DNA of 64,000 nt from [Leptolyngbya] sp. PCC 7376 (GTDB lineage Bacteria; Cyanobacteriota; Cyanobacteriia; Cyanobacteriales; MRBY01), in assembly GCF_000316605.1 (NCBI RefSeq), contig NC_019683.1, positions 1,472,036-1,536,035 of the forward strand. The letters run 5' to 3'. The notes below the pieces were generated by a model, which made no database searches, was not told where the DNA came from, and saw only the letters and a list, made by a program, of their open reading frames with translations. This document shows positions 52,210 to 62,220 of this stretch, one piece after another (position 1 is the first letter of the stretch; every line of letters starts with the position of its first letter). The position numbers and the translations under genes were made by a program.

Positions 52210-52965
52210 CTATTCCGTTGTGGCTAGGGCAACGGTTTGGGCATGGGGACAGCGGGCTTCGGTACTGCCGGGACGATTTTGGCGAGTCAATAAATCGAAA
52301 GTATGTTCACCAATTGCTGCTTTTACATCTGGTTCAAGATCATGCATGACAGCGCGGTTGATGGCAAAAGCATAATTTGCTTCGGCAACAATACGCTCAA
52401 TGGTGGCATCGTCTAGAGGTAAGGCATCTAAGGTTGCACGGTAATTTGCTTTAAATTCACGGCGATCGCCCGGTGTCGGCAACGTATCAAATACAAACAT
52501 TGTCGCCCCCAGATTATTCTCAGGCAGTTTTAGGGCAGTACGGAGAATTGATTTGAGAGCCTGCCCACCGGAAAGATCTCCCAGATAACGGGTATAAGCA
52601 TGGGCAATCAACAAAATAGGATCATGACTTGCTAGTTCCTGTAACCGCAAGACATAGTACAATCCACTGCGAGTTGGTTTGATCTTTTCATCCCAATTTT
52701 TACCGTAGTAGAATTCCAAATCCGCTGCGATGTTCTCGGCTCGATTTAGCTCAGGAAAATACATTGTGCCGAGGATCGGATCGTTCTGAAAATCTAATAA
52801 AGCATCTTCTAATATGCCATAGACGAAGTACAGATTCGCCAACAGTTTACGGAATGGTGCACGCTCCACCACACCTTTCAAGAAACATTTCATGTAGGCT
52901 GTATTTTCGGAAAGAGTGTGAGATTGTTTTGTCCCTTCACGGAGCGCTTGAGATAAAGTCATCAT
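52210..52965 (-). CDS. ho2: Heme oxygenase, low-oxygen isoform
   Basis: A 251-residue heme oxygenase. The proximal heme ligand His is H16 (ALREGTKQSHTLSE), and the distal helix shows TRYLGDLSGGQALK with the kink glycines. It opens heme to biliverdin, CO and iron, the first step towards phycobilins, using ferredoxin. The gene lies between hemN and chlAII in the arrangement known for cyanobacterial low-oxygen clusters, where the second heme oxygenase is called HO2 and is expressed at low oxygen. The C-terminal 20 residues contain two more cysteines and are not conserved. Confidence 0.93.
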   Translation of the reverse strand: MMTLSQALREGTKQSHTLSENTAYMKCFLKGVVERAPFRKLLANLYFVYGILEDALLDFQNDPILGTMYFPELNRAENIAADLEFYYGKNWDEKIKPTRSGLYYVLRLQELASHDPILLIAHAYTRYLGDLSGGQALKSILRTALKLPENNLGATMFVFDTLPTPGDRREFKANYRATLDALPLDDATIERIVAEANYAFAINRAVMHDLEPDVKAAIGEHTFDLLTRQNRPGSTEARCPHAQTVALATTE

Positions 52966-53036
52966 TTTTGGTGTGTCCTGACTGGGTAGAGTGTTTAATA
53001 GAAAATTGAGAAGAAAGGAAATATTTGTGTCTAGGG

Positions 53037-54113
53037 TTAATGGACCTCGCAGCGGGTGCTTTCGGCATCAATAGGTTTGAAAAAATAGAGACGAATTAAG
53101 CACCAAATGATGGTCAAAATTGAAGGGAGCTTCAGGAGAAACTTTGCGATAGGGGGGCGATCGCCCATGCTGATTTCAGCCATTGTCTCGTTCGCTTCCG
53201 AACATTTATCGAGTAGTGCAAAAAACTGTGGATGATCCACATCCATAATCTCTGCAAAAGCTTTGGCAGAAGTTTCGTTGGTGTTGCGAATGACATCAAT
53301 GTTGTATTGTTGTACATCCATACCAATCGCCTCATAAAAATCTGCGCGTTCAAAGACTGTGATTGTATGAGTGGCGAAGACAGTCAATAGGAAAAATCGT
53401 CCCCATAATCGCCCTTGCCAGGTGTCCCACATTTTTGGTTGCGATCGCAGGAGAGCTTTAAAGAAATCACCGTGGCGGTTCTCGTCCTGACACCAATTTT
53501 CAAAGTAGTTAAACAGTGGATAGAGATTGTGCTCGGGGTGTTTTTCGAGGTGACGGAAAACTAAGATATAACGCCAATAGCCAATTTTTTCCGACAGATA
53601 AACCGAGTAAATTACCCATTCTGGCGGGAAGAAGGTATAGGTGCGTTTTTTTGTGAGGTAACCGAGATCGAGGGATAAGCCAAAGTCCACCATCGCTTTA
53701 TTAATAAATCCAGCATGGCGGGCTTCGTCGCGGGCGAGTAATCCAAAGGCTTCAGCGAGTACTGGGCTACGACCTTTTAATTTGCGGGATAGTTCTTTAA
53801 AGAGTAAGAATCCCGAAAATTCTGAGGTGCAAGATCGTTCAAGGAAATCGATAAACGCGGCGCGGGTTTTCTCATCGATGTGATCGATAGAGCCGTCAAA
53901 ACTATCATCCCGGATAAAGTGATGGCGATTATAATCGGCACGCAGTTCATCTAGGGCGGCGGCAATCTCATCATCCTGGAGATCTAACACCATATTGGCG
54001 ATCTCCTCAAAATCAGTCGTATAGAATCGAGGAGTGAGGAGCGTTTCTTTGACTGGCGCTTTAATGCCCGGTCGCAAAGTGACTGTATCCGATGGAGAAA
54101 ATGCAGTAACCAT
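53037..54113 (-). CDS. chlAII: Mg-protoporphyrin IX monomethyl ester cyclase, low-oxygen isoform
   Basis: A 358-residue AcsF-type oxidative cyclase. The di-iron ligand motifs are visible as ARDEARHAGFINKAM and CQDENRHGDFFKALL, with FLERSCTSEFSGFLLFKEL before. It forms the isocyclic ring of protochlorophyllide from Mg-protoporphyrin ester using O2. The second isoform, ChlAII, is needed under micro-oxic conditions. Context decides between ChlAI and ChlAII: it is followed by ho2 and hemN and divergent from chlR, as in Synechocystis. The gap to ho2 is 71 bases. The ATG is at 54113, 204 bases from chlR. Confidence 0.94.
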   Translation of the reverse strand: MVTAFSPSDTVTLRPGIKAPVKETLLTPRFYTTDFEEIANMVLDLQDDEIAAALDELRADYNRHHFIRDDSFDGSIDHIDEKTRAAFIDFLERSCTSEFSGFLLFKELSRKLKGRSPVLAEAFGLLARDEARHAGFINKAMVDFGLSLDLGYLTKKRTYTFFPPEWVIYSVYLSEKIGYWRYILVFRHLEKHPEHNLYPLFNYFENWCQDENRHGDFFKALLRSQPKMWDTWQGRLWGRFFLLTVFATHTITVFERADFYEAIGMDVQQYNIDVIRNTNETSAKAFAEIMDVDHPQFFALLDKCSEANETMAEISMGDRPPIAKFLLKLPSILTIIWCLIRLYFFKPIDAESTRCEVH

Positions 54114-54206
54114 ATCAATAAAAAGTTCTTAAAAGAAGAGTGCAAAAATTGCATTCCGTAAAATCCATCATTCCGAAGGCTCTGAGGGCTGACAAGATAG
54201 TTTCTA

Positions 54207-54229
54207 TTGCGGCCCTATAGTTACCGCAA
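54207..54229. promoter_or_regulatory. Candidate ChlR operator (inverted repeat)
   Basis: TTGCGG at 54207-54212 and CCGCAA at 54224-54229 are perfect inverted half-sites separated by 11 bases (the spacer contains CTATAG, itself palindromic). The site is in the 204-base gap between chlAII and chlR, the position where the ChlR activator is known to act. The assignment to ChlR is an inference; nothing else in the gap has comparable symmetry. Confidence 0.55.
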
Positions 54230-54317
54230 GGGAAAAATTAGCGTAGAGATTAGGGTCTAGCCTTTTATAAAGAAATGCTAAAAGTTCAAAAAAATAATTG
54301 GGAAAAGGCTGTTTGTT

Positions 54318-54719
54318 ATGACTGATAAAGATATTTGTTTTGATCCGTCTTACCGTTGCCCGATCCAATTTGTTGTCGATCTTCTGGGCAATAAGTGGTC
54401 AATTTTAGTATTTCGAGAATTATTTAAGGGGCCGCGCCGCACCAATGAGTTTCTAAAAGCGCTTCCTGGTATCAGCACTAAAACCCTCACCGCCCGACTC
54501 CGTGATCTTGAACATCATGGGTTAGTTCGACGAGAAGTTTTTCCAGAGATTCCACCACGGGTTGAATATTCCCTGACACCAAAGGGTTTAGAATTTCGCC
54601 CTGTTCTGATGGCCATGCATCAATTAGGAACACAATGGCTGGAACAGGAGCCTTGTATCTGTGCAATTGAAACAGGTATGCCAGAAACTGAAACGACTTC
54701 TCTTTCGATGCCCAAATAG
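54318..54719 (+). CDS. chlR: ChlR, oxygen-sensing HxlR-family activator
   Basis: A 133-residue winged-helix regulator of the MarR/HxlR type (LLGNKWSILVFRELFKGPRR, ISTKTLTARLRDLEHHGLV, EYSLTPKGLEF). Four cysteines, C7, C14, C113 and C115, are positioned to bind a cluster; ChlR in Synechococcus PCC 7002 is reported to hold an oxygen-labile [4Fe-4S] cluster that permits activation of chlAII-ho2-hemN at low O2. Divergent transcription from chlAII supports the same regulatory role here. The start ATG 54318 is consistent with the family N-terminus. Confidence 0.93.
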   Translation: MTDKDICFDPSYRCPIQFVVDLLGNKWSILVFRELFKGPRRTNEFLKALPGISTKTLTARLRDLEHHGLVRREVFPEIPPRVEYSLTPKGLEFRPVLMAMHQLGTQWLEQEPCICAIETGMPETETTSLSMPK

Positions 54720-54757
54720 TCTGATCCAGGAGAATGGCGATCGCCGATTTTGTTCCT

Positions 54758-55108
54758 ATGAAAAATTTTATCTATGGTGTAGTGATCGCCACTTTATTAT
54801 CCGGCTGTGGTCAAGGTTTTCGTACCCACACCGTTAACGATTCGACCCAAAGCCAAACCATTATCCTCACCAAGCAACCAAACCAAGAAAACATTTATGG
54901 TTGGATATTAGAGGGCAGTGGCGAGATTGAAGGCGAAGCTCAAATCTCAGTCATGCTCGATGAAGAACCCTACCTAACCGAAGAACTTTCGGGCATTATC
55001 GATTTTCAATGGCAAGGTGATTGGTATGCCAATGATGCAGAAATTGTATACACTCCGACTTCTGTGACTGGCGGTGAAATCCAACTCAAATATCAGTTCC
55101 ATGATTAA
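54758..55108 (+). CDS. Small lipoprotein of unknown function
   Basis: I favour ATG 54758 (MKNFIYGVVIATLLSGCGQ), which gives a clean lipoprotein signal with lipobox LLSGC and 116 residues; an ATG at 54734, just after AGGAG, is in frame and would add eight residues. The mature part is small and acidic with beta-rich segments (IYGWILEGSGEIEGEAQISV, IDFQWQGDWYANDAEIVY), like an immunoglobulin-type fold, but there is no named match. It follows chlR by 38 bases and may share its transcript. Confidence 0.68.
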   Translation: MKNFIYGVVIATLLSGCGQGFRTHTVNDSTQSQTIILTKQPNQENIYGWILEGSGEIEGEAQISVMLDEEPYLTEELSGIIDFQWQGDWYANDAEIVYTPTSVTGGEIQLKYQFHD

Positions 55109-55181
55109 AAATGTGCGGCGATCGCCTTTTTTATCACTTGCTAAACTTGGAATATCGAAAAACGCTTTGGTGTAAGCAGTT

Positions 55182-55793
55182 ATGGCAACATTACAAGTTC
55201 AGAGTTCGCTACAGCCTCTAACGCTCGATTTGTCTGCATTTACACCTCAGCTCAAAATGAGTGATGAGCAGTTTTTAGAGTTTTGTCGCACCAATCGTGA
55301 TTTAAGGATTGAACGTCTGGCAACAGGCGAAGTGATTGTTATGCCGCCAGCTTTTTCTGATACTGGTAACCGGAATGCCAAGCTGCTCTATCAAGTTATG
55401 GCTTGGGCAGAAGAGGATGGCACTGGTGAGACCTTTGATTCGAGTGCAGGTTTTACCTTGCCGAATGGGTCAACCAAATCGCCGGATGTGTCATGGATTC
55501 GCTTAGACCGTTGGCATCAATTATCCGATGAAGAACAAGCTTCATTTGCGCCTATTTGCCCAGATTTTGTCATTGAGTTGCGTTCGAGTAGTGATTCCCT
55601 CAAACGTTTACAAGCCAAGATGGTCGAATATATTGAAAATGGTGTAAAGCTTGGCATTTTAGTAGATCGCAAAAATCAAACTGTTTATATCTATCAACCA
55701 GACCAAGATCCACAAATTCGAGAAAAACCCGCAACTGTAGATTGCTCTCCAGAGTTACAAGGCTTATCCCTCAAGATGAAACGTATTTGGTAG
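55182..55793 (+). CDS. Uma2-family PD-(D/E)XK-like protein
   Basis: A 203-residue Uma2 (DUF820) protein closely related to the one at 35405: they share DEQF, MPP, LPNG..KSPD.(S/A)W, CPDFVIELRS.SDSL and EYIENGVKLG over the whole length. The core acidic residues are in SPDVSW and FVIELRS. Its paralogue lies 20 kb away on the other strand. The function of Uma2 proteins is not established. The stop is followed by an AT-rich stretch before the next gene. Confidence 0.9.
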   Translation: MATLQVQSSLQPLTLDLSAFTPQLKMSDEQFLEFCRTNRDLRIERLATGEVIVMPPAFSDTGNRNAKLLYQVMAWAEEDGTGETFDSSAGFTLPNGSTKSPDVSWIRLDRWHQLSDEEQASFAPICPDFVIELRSSSDSLKRLQAKMVEYIENGVKLGILVDRKNQTVYIYQPDQDPQIREKPATVDCSPELQGLSLKMKRIW

Positions 55794-55910
55794 AGAAATT
55801 AGGCAATTGCAAAAAAATAAACTCTAGATTTAGTCCATAGAGTGATTAGCTCTCCATTTTCATTTGGTTTCAGTAAAATAGAACATATGAATTAATAAGT
55901 TAGCTGGTTT

Positions 55911-57515
55911 ATGACTTCTGAGCGTACACAGCAGTTAGGCAAATTGGGTGAACATGGGTTCCGAGGCTTGTGTATAAAGGCGGGCATCACAGTAATTGAC
56001 TCTAAAGAAGAAGATGTCATGGGTTGGGATTTTCTCGTAGAGCTTCCCATTGAAAATATCCAAGGGCAACCAAGGGACTTAGCTCCTTCACCAATAAAAT
56101 GTTTAGTACAAGTTAAAGCAACTGACTTAGAAAAGAAACAACGAAGCATTGAAGTATCAAGTTTAGAGAAATTAGTAAAAGCCCAGATGCCTGCATTCTA
56201 CTGCTTCGTACATTTTGATGGTCAAAATGCACCGCAGTCTGCCTATTTAGTTCATGTAGGTAATGAGATAACTCAAAAGACTTTAAAAAGAATAAGAGAG
56301 TTGGACAATAAAGGAGAAAGTGCTCGTTTAAATAAGCATAAAATTTCAATCACGTATGATGAAGCAAACATCATTGATTTAAACCGAGATGATGATTTGA
56401 AGAGAGCCATTCACAAGTATATCCCAAAGACATTAGAGTCTTATCTTCAAGCGAAATCAGAATATCAACAAAAAATTGGTTTTGAAAATGGCTGTGGAGA
56501 CTTGAACATCACCCTTGAGGGAGAAGATGAGATCAAAAAACTTATTAATCTCAGCTTAGGAATTTCAGATGAAGTCACTGTCAAAAACGGAAAATATTTC
56601 CACAAAAGATTTGATCTTGTTTCTCTACAACCCATGTTCGAGGTTTCTGAAGCCAAACTAACTCTTAAGCCTACTCCTCGAGCAGTAAGTATAAGATTCA
56701 GATATCATGAATTTGATGAGGGTATTCAGTTTGATGCCCTGCTTTATGCAACTCCAATAAAATTATATGCAGAAGAAATTTATCCTCGATTTCGGATCAA
56801 AAACGACTTTTTGGAAATTGTTTCTAAAGTAGAAGTGAGCCGAGATAAAAAAATAGAAACCAAAGTGAAAATTTATTTTGAATATTTAGAAGGAGAAGTT
56901 GATTTCAATCTTTTAAAGAAATATTTTTCTGTTGCCAATTTTTTTGATGAAAGAAAGGACTCTTCAACGCTTGAAATACAGTTTGAAGAATATGAAGATG
57001 TTATATCTATACCATTTACTGGTATTACAGATTCTTTTAATGATCACTCATTCCTCCATGATACGATTGGAAAGTTCTTTTTTATTTGTAGGGAATTCGG
57101 TCTTCAGACACTAAAAAAGACAGTAAGCATCGATAGTCTATTTAATGCAAATCAAACAGTCTGTTTGCTATATCGTATTTTGAATACTAATCCCAAAGAT
57201 TTAGCCTTTAGCTTTGAACTTTTATCAGGTAAAGCTAATATAGAAAAATATGATTGTAAAGTTAGATTTTTCAGTTTTAAAATAGGTCAATCTACATTGA
57301 TACTCTATCTGGCTTTTGTTGGTTCTATCGTACGACTAGAAAGTCAAAAATATCAATTATTTGTTGATAGAATTATTTATGGTTCTCCCATAATTTGTCG
57401 AACAGATGAGTTTTCTCAACAATTAGCTGAGCAAAAATCGGAAGAATTTATTCAATATTTAGAAAGTGAAGATATGGGTTTGTTTCCTTTTTTTGTTAGC
57501 CAAACACTATTGTAG
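55911..57515 (+). CDS. Orphan protein with PD-(D/E)XK-like N-terminus
   Basis: A 534-residue protein that does not match a well-known family as a whole. The N-terminal 170 residues start with TQQLGKLGEHGFRGLC (helix with conserved Glu), then GWDFLVELP (core Asp) and KCLVQVKAT (QxK), the pattern of the restriction-endonuclease-like fold seen in DUF4365-type proteins. The remaining 360 residues are mixed alpha/beta, rich in Phe and Lys, with no recognised motif. The gene is AT-rich compared with neighbours and stands alone, which suggests horizontal transfer. A defensive or DNA-processing role is possible but unproven. Confidence 0.6.
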   Translation: MTSERTQQLGKLGEHGFRGLCIKAGITVIDSKEEDVMGWDFLVELPIENIQGQPRDLAPSPIKCLVQVKATDLEKKQRSIEVSSLEKLVKAQMPAFYCFVHFDGQNAPQSAYLVHVGNEITQKTLKRIRELDNKGESARLNKHKISITYDEANIIDLNRDDDLKRAIHKYIPKTLESYLQAKSEYQQKIGFENGCGDLNITLEGEDEIKKLINLSLGISDEVTVKNGKYFHKRFDLVSLQPMFEVSEAKLTLKPTPRAVSIRFRYHEFDEGIQFDALLYATPIKLYAEEIYPRFRIKNDFLEIVSKVEVSRDKKIETKVKIYFEYLEGEVDFNLLKKYFSVANFFDERKDSSTLEIQFEEYEDVISIPFTGITDSFNDHSFLHDTIGKFFFICREFGLQTLKKTVSIDSLFNANQTVCLLYRILNTNPKDLAFSFELLSGKANIEKYDCKVRFFSFKIGQSTLILYLAFVGSIVRLESQKYQLFVDRIIYGSPIICRTDEFSQQLAEQKSEEFIQYLESEDMGLFPFFVSQTLL

Positions 57516-57631
57516 TTGTGTTGAATTCATGGTCTAAATCTAATAGCATAGTTTTAATTCTACCCCCAAAGAGATTGGCAGATTGATGAAGGTTATTTGT
57601 TCATATATCTAGGCGATCACCCATCTTTCTA

Positions 57632-60600
57632 CTAAACAACTGAGGCTTCAGCTAAAGCTCCTTGCATCATGCCTAACCATTGAATGAGGTTGTCAAGTTG
57701 TTGTTGAGGTTTAATTGTGCCGAGACCTCGTACAGTTACTTTTTTCGGCGTATAAACAAAACGTGAATGAAGATGTTTCGGTAGTTTTTCTTCGAGGAGT
57801 TTCCAGGCTGGTTCTTCCATGGGAGTTTCTAATAAAATATTTTGTTTACCTTCAGGTTTGATGCGAGAAAAACCAAGAGATTTAGCAATACTTTTAAGTT
57901 CGATTACTTGTAAAAGTTGTTCAACAGAAGATGGTAATTTGCCGTAACGTTCTGTCCATTCTGATGCGATTTGCATACGTTCTGGTTTGGAGTTGGCGTT
58001 AGTGATGAGACGATAGGCATCCAGTTTTTGCTCGGTATCAGTAATGTAATTACCGGGAATGAATGCAGTAAGTTTGAGATCGACTTGGCAATCATCGACC
58101 TGTGGGATTTCTTGACCACGAATTTCGCTGATACATTCCTGCAACATATCCATATAAAGATCAAAGCCGATCGCCTCCATTTGGCCGGACTGTTCTGCGC
58201 CGAGGAGATTACCGACACCCCGGATTTCCATGTCACGCATCGCCAATTGATAGCCAGAACCTAACTGACTGAATTCCTGTAATGCTCGCAGACGTTTCCG
58301 TGCTTTTTCCGTGAGTTCGCCTTTACTGGGATAGAGCAGCCATGCGTGTGCCTGAATACCTGATCGCCCGACCCGTCCTCTGAGTTGATAAAGCTGAGAT
58401 AAGCCAAATTTCTGGGAATCTTCCACAATAATCGTGTTTACTCGGGGAATATCTAAGCCAGACTCCACAATAGTCGTGCAAAGTAAGATATCCGCCTCGC
58501 CATTGCTGAAGGTGAGCATCGTTGCTTCCAGATCAGACTCATTCATCTGGCCATGGGCGATCGCCACCCGTGCGGAGGGAATCATTTCGCGTAGTTGTCC
58601 AGCAATCTCTTCGATACCTTCAACGCGGGGAACGACATAAAAAATTTGGCCACCGCGATCAAGCTCATTGCGGAGAGCCGTCCGAATCGCCTCTGATTGA
58701 TAGCGAGAAACATGGGTTTGAATGGGGCGACGGGATGGTGGTGGCGTCGTGATGAGGCTCATCTCCCGAATGCCTGAGAGAGACATATAAAGCGTCCGCG
58801 GAATCGGAGTGGCGGAGAGCGTCAAGACATCAACCTTTGTTTTCATTGCCTTGATTTTTTCTTTTTGATTCACACCAAAGCGCTGCTCTTCATCGACGAC
58901 AAGCATTCCGAGATCTTTGAATTTGACTTCTTTTCCTAAGAGCTTCTGTGTGCCGACAACGATATCGAGTTCGCCATTTTTAAGTCGCTGCATAATTTCC
59001 TTTTGTTCGGAGGCGGTGCGGAAACGGTTGAGCAGACCGATGTTGATGGGATAGGGCGAAAATCTTTCTTTGAGTGTGTGGTAGTGCTGCTGGGTCAGGA
59101 TTGTTGTCGGAGCCAATAACGCTACCTGTTTATGACCGCTAGTCACCACTTTAAAAATAGCGCGGATTGCTACCTCAGTTTTACCGAAACCCACATCGCC
59201 ACAGACGAGTCTATCCATCGGGCGATCGCTCTCCAAATCCCGCTTGATGTCCTGTACAGCCTTGAGTTGATCCGGTGTCGCTTGGTAAGGAAAAGAATCT
59301 TCCATCTCCTGTTGCCACGGTGCATCCACTGGGTAAATGGTGCCTTTCATTTCGGCGCGCTGAGCATAAATTTTGAGGAGATCGACGGCTAATTTTTTAA
59401 CCGATTTACGGACTTTATTTTTTGTTTTCTCCCAAGCTTTACCACCTAGTTTGTGGAGTTGGGGGCGACCTTTTGCTGTCTTGCGATAACGAGATAAGGT
59501 ATCGAGAGAATCTGCTGGAATTCTCAGCAAACCATCGGCATATTTAATGGCTAAATATTCACGGGATTGCAGCACTTCCATCTTGAGGAAACGACCGACC
59601 CCATGACTTTTGTGGACAACGTAATCACCCGGACGAAGCTTATTAACATCAACAGTTTTTGATGCTGCCCGTCGCCGTTTGCGGATATAGCCAAAACTAG
59701 TGAGAGTGTGCTGTCCAAAGAATTCTTTATCAGTGACAATCGCAATGCGATAGGTCGGCAAAATAAACCCTTCGAGTTCCGCTTGACCTTTATATTTCAG
59801 GGCGATCGCCGTGCCTTGGATTTGGTGTTTTTTGATGGCAGGAAAATCTTTGGGGTTTGGGATAAACTGTGCGGCGCAATCATGTTCTTGGAGCAAGGAT
59901 ACCGAACGGGATGGTTGCGCGGAAACGAGCCAAGTATTGTACTTATCGAGGGTGATGGTGCTGTAAATTTCCCGTTTACCCCGTAGAATTTCTGCCAACT
60001 TCCCGAATTGATGGGGTGTAATCGGTAGGGGACGACTGGATAAATTAATCGCTTTATCTGTTGCGTCGTCTAGTTCAGACAGAATGATCCGATGGAATGC
60101 ATCCTGCAATAACTCAAAAGATTCTTCCGTAGTTCGGTGGATTTTCGGTAGAGTCTGTTCGCCATTAATCAGCTTCCACTGGGCATCAATCGTTTCAAAG
60201 GTTTTATTGCCATGGGCTAAACATTGATCGCGTTCATCGACAGCAACCAGCGTATCCTCGGGTAAATAATCTAGGAGTGATGCCACCTCATTAAACGCTA
60301 CCCCAAGAAATCGTTGCATCCCTTCTGGATAATTCCCTTCACCCCATTGTTCTAATTCTTCATCAGTTAGATTTAAATCTGTTGGATCGGCGATCGCCTG
60401 ACCAATAAGCGGACTAAATCTAGTGGGTGTTAACTTTAAAATCTTTAACTTGTCGAGAGAACGTTGGGTTGCTGGGTCAAACTCCCGAATGCTTTCTAGC
60501 TCATCCCCAAAGAAATCTAACCGTACTGGCAGCTCCGACGACACCGGGAAAATATCGACAATATCACCACGCCTTGTCCATTGTCCCTCCGTCTCCACAA

Positions 60601-61114
60601 GGGTTGTGCGCTCATATCCCAACCTTTCCAGAGTGGAGGCGATCGCCTTCCCGTCAGTTTCTTCCCCAGGTTGCAACGTCAAACAATAATCCGCAAATAC
60701 ATCTCCCGGTGGCAAATGGGGTTGCAAAGCCTTTTCCGTCGCCACAATCGCCAGCTTTTTACTATTCGGTGATGACTGGTGACTCATCACCGATAACGTT
60801 TGCATCTGTCCCCAAACCATCTCCGATTCGGTATCAAACGCCTCATAGGGAGAAGCCTCAGAAGTCGGATAAAACAGCACTTGACTCCAGCCCATCGCCT
60901 CCAATTGCGCCGCCCAACGCCCTGCCTCCTCTAACGTTGCACAAACGACCAATAAATTCTTTTCTTGCACCTGCGCAATGCTCGATGCCACCAAACCCTT
61001 TGGCAAACGCGGTAAGCCACTAAGCTGAATTTCTTGACGCTTAATGAGCTTTTGATTGAACTCTTCAGTAAGTGGTGAGCGGCTGAGGTAGCGGACAACT
61101 GAATCAAAGGTCAT
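57632..61114 (-). CDS. mfd: Transcription-repair coupling factor Mfd
   Basis: A full-length 1160-residue Mfd. In order: UvrB-homology region at the N-terminus, the RNA polymerase-interacting domain with [15 protein letters not shown] (about residue 495), RecG-like translocase with Walker [20 protein letters not shown] Walker [13 protein letters not shown] motif III, motifs V/VI ([22 protein letters not shown]), and the TRCF C-terminal domain near the end. It removes RNA polymerase stalled at lesions and recruits UvrABC. No unusual features; it is monocistronic. Confidence 0.97.
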   Translation of the reverse strand: MTFDSVVRYLSRSPLTEEFNQKLIKRQEIQLSGLPRLPKGLVASSIAQVQEKNLLVVCATLEEAGRWAAQLEAMGWSQVLFYPTSEASPYEAFDTESEMVWGQMQTLSVMSHQSSPNSKKLAIVATEKALQPHLPPGDVFADYCLTLQPGEETDGKAIASTLERLGYERTTLVETEGQWTRRGDIVDIFPVSSELPVRLDFFGDELESIREFDPATQRSLDKLKILKLTPTRFSPLIGQAIADPTDLNLTDEELEQWGEGNYPEGMQRFLGVAFNEVASLLDYLPEDTLVAVDERDQCLAHGNKTFETIDAQWKLINGEQTLPKIHRTTEESFELLQDAFHRIILSELDDATDKAINLSSRPLPITPHQFGKLAEILRGKREIYSTITLDKYNTWLVSAQPSRSVSLLQEHDCAAQFIPNPKDFPAIKKHQIQGTAIALKYKGQAELEGFILPTYRIAIVTDKEFFGQHTLTSFGYIRKRRRAASKTVDVNKLRPGDYVVHKSHGVGRFLKMEVLQSREYLAIKYADGLLRIPADSLDTLSRYRKTAKGRPQLHKLGGKAWEKTKNKVRKSVKKLAVDLLKIYAQRAEMKGTIYPVDAPWQQEMEDSFPYQATPDQLKAVQDIKRDLESDRPMDRLVCGDVGFGKTEVAIRAIFKVVTSGHKQVALLAPTTILTQQHYHTLKERFSPYPINIGLLNRFRTASEQKEIMQRLKNGELDIVVGTQKLLGKEVKFKDLGMLVVDEEQRFGVNQKEKIKAMKTKVDVLTLSATPIPRTLYMSLSGIREMSLITTPPPSRRPIQTHVSRYQSEAIRTALRNELDRGGQIFYVVPRVEGIEEIAGQLREMIPSARVAIAHGQMNESDLEATMLTFSNGEADILLCTTIVESGLDIPRVNTIIVEDSQKFGLSQLYQLRGRVGRSGIQAHAWLLYPSKGELTEKARKRLRALQEFSQLGSGYQLAMRDMEIRGVGNLLGAEQSGQMEAIGFDLYMDMLQECISEIRGQEIPQVDDCQVDLKLTAFIPGNYITDTEQKLDAYRLITNANSKPERMQIASEWTERYGKLPSSVEQLLQVIELKSIAKSLGFSRIKPEGKQNILLETPMEEPAWKLLEEKLPKHLHSRFVYTPKKVTVRGLGTIKPQQQLDNLIQWLGMMQGALAEASVV

Positions 61115-61436
61115 AGGAGTCGCAATAGAGATATGCAGATTAATAACTTAATACAACCTACTGCGCAGCGTCATTACTGGATATCCGTCGGGTCTATGTT
61201 TACGAATCTCTTGGCGATCGCCTTGAGAATAGGGTAAGGCTGCAAATTTTTAGTACAGCTATCAAATCACCCTACGATCTCGCGAAATCGAGCAGTGAGG
61301 ATAAACAAGTGGGCGATCGCCATTACAACAGTCCTTGTACATCAAAGTACTCCAAACAGATCAACCTAGACAGCAGACAACCGCCTTTTTCTTGTTAATA
61401 GCCAGTAAATAAAGCCTTCTCAACCTAGACTGCTAT
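61115..61436. other. Intergenic region between mfd and the secreted protein gene
   Basis: About 322 bases without a convincing gene. TCAACCTAGAC is repeated at 61361-61371 and 61420-61430, 59 bases apart. Two HIP1 octamers occur near 61211 and 61315. No clear terminator structure was found; it should contain the mfd promoter. Confidence 0.4.
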
Positions 61437-62021
61437 CTATTGCTCGTAGGGAGGTGCACATTGAGTGTCGTAGTACAGCTTTGGCAGTTCCGAATAGAAA
61501 TACTGTCCAGACGGCTCAACCGTTTGCCAACTTGTGGCGACCCCATCCCCAAGACAATACTCATATGTAGACTCTATGTACGCACCGAACAGAGAAAAAT
61601 CTAGCTCAAACCAAGTTGGTGGTGTCCATCCCAAAACATATCGAAAGAAACTAGAGGCAACATCTTGGTCATAGCGGAATTTATTCGCATCACTATCAGG
61701 AAGATCAAGAAAAACATCTTGGGCTTTTTCATTTACGAATAAAATAGAAAACTTTGTTCCAGCAGGCAAAGTGGGAATTGCCGCACGTAAGCCCGTAGTG
61801 TTGAAGGTATAAATTCGTTGGGTATTTGTTCCGTCATCAAGCGTGGTGAGGCGGGTATAATATCGACCAAACGCAGTCTCAACAGTTGCTAAATCTTCAT
61901 TAAATACAGCATTTCCTGCCATTGCGGGAGTTGCATTAAAGATACTAAAAGCGCCAACAGTAGTCGCTATTACAGCTTGGGTTAGAACAGGTAGAGACTT
62001 CTGAAAAGATAGCAATTTCAT
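61437..62021 (-). CDS. Secreted hypothetical protein
   Basis: A 194-residue protein with a signal peptide (hydrophobic segment LTQAVIATTVGAFSIF, cleavage after PAMA) and a mature part rich in aromatic residues, with two cysteines in the last third (EYCLGDG and QCAPPYE). Segments such as RIYTFNTTGLRAAIP and DVFLDLPDSDANKFRYD suggest a beta-rich fold. I do not recognise a family. It is transcribed away from mfd's promoter side; the upstream neighbour on the other strand starts 199 bases away. Confidence 0.65.
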   Translation of the reverse strand: MKLLSFQKSLPVLTQAVIATTVGAFSIFNATPAMAGNAVFNEDLATVETAFGRYYTRLTTLDDGTNTQRIYTFNTTGLRAAIPTLPAGTKFSILFVNEKAQDVFLDLPDSDANKFRYDQDVASSFFRYVLGWTPPTWFELDFSLFGAYIESTYEYCLGDGVATSWQTVEPSGQYFYSELPKLYYDTQCAPPYEQ

Positions 62022-62220
62022 GAATTATAAAGTCCACAGAAATATAGCAAAAGCAACCTAATTATCTCATAGGACTACTTTCAGATATCGTTGCTAAGGA
62101 ACTGAATAATGGGTTCTTCGTACTTGTAAAAACTTGTATTCGATGATTGGGCGATCGCCGCAACTCTTGATCCAGCGACTAAATTTAAAGAGAGAACTTA
62201 AATGAGAGCGTGACGGAGCT

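Noticed and set aside
60427-61023. 198-residue frame on the plus strand within mfd
   Set aside because: It is antisense to a conserved coding region and is rich in Pro and Ser from codon bias; not a real gene.
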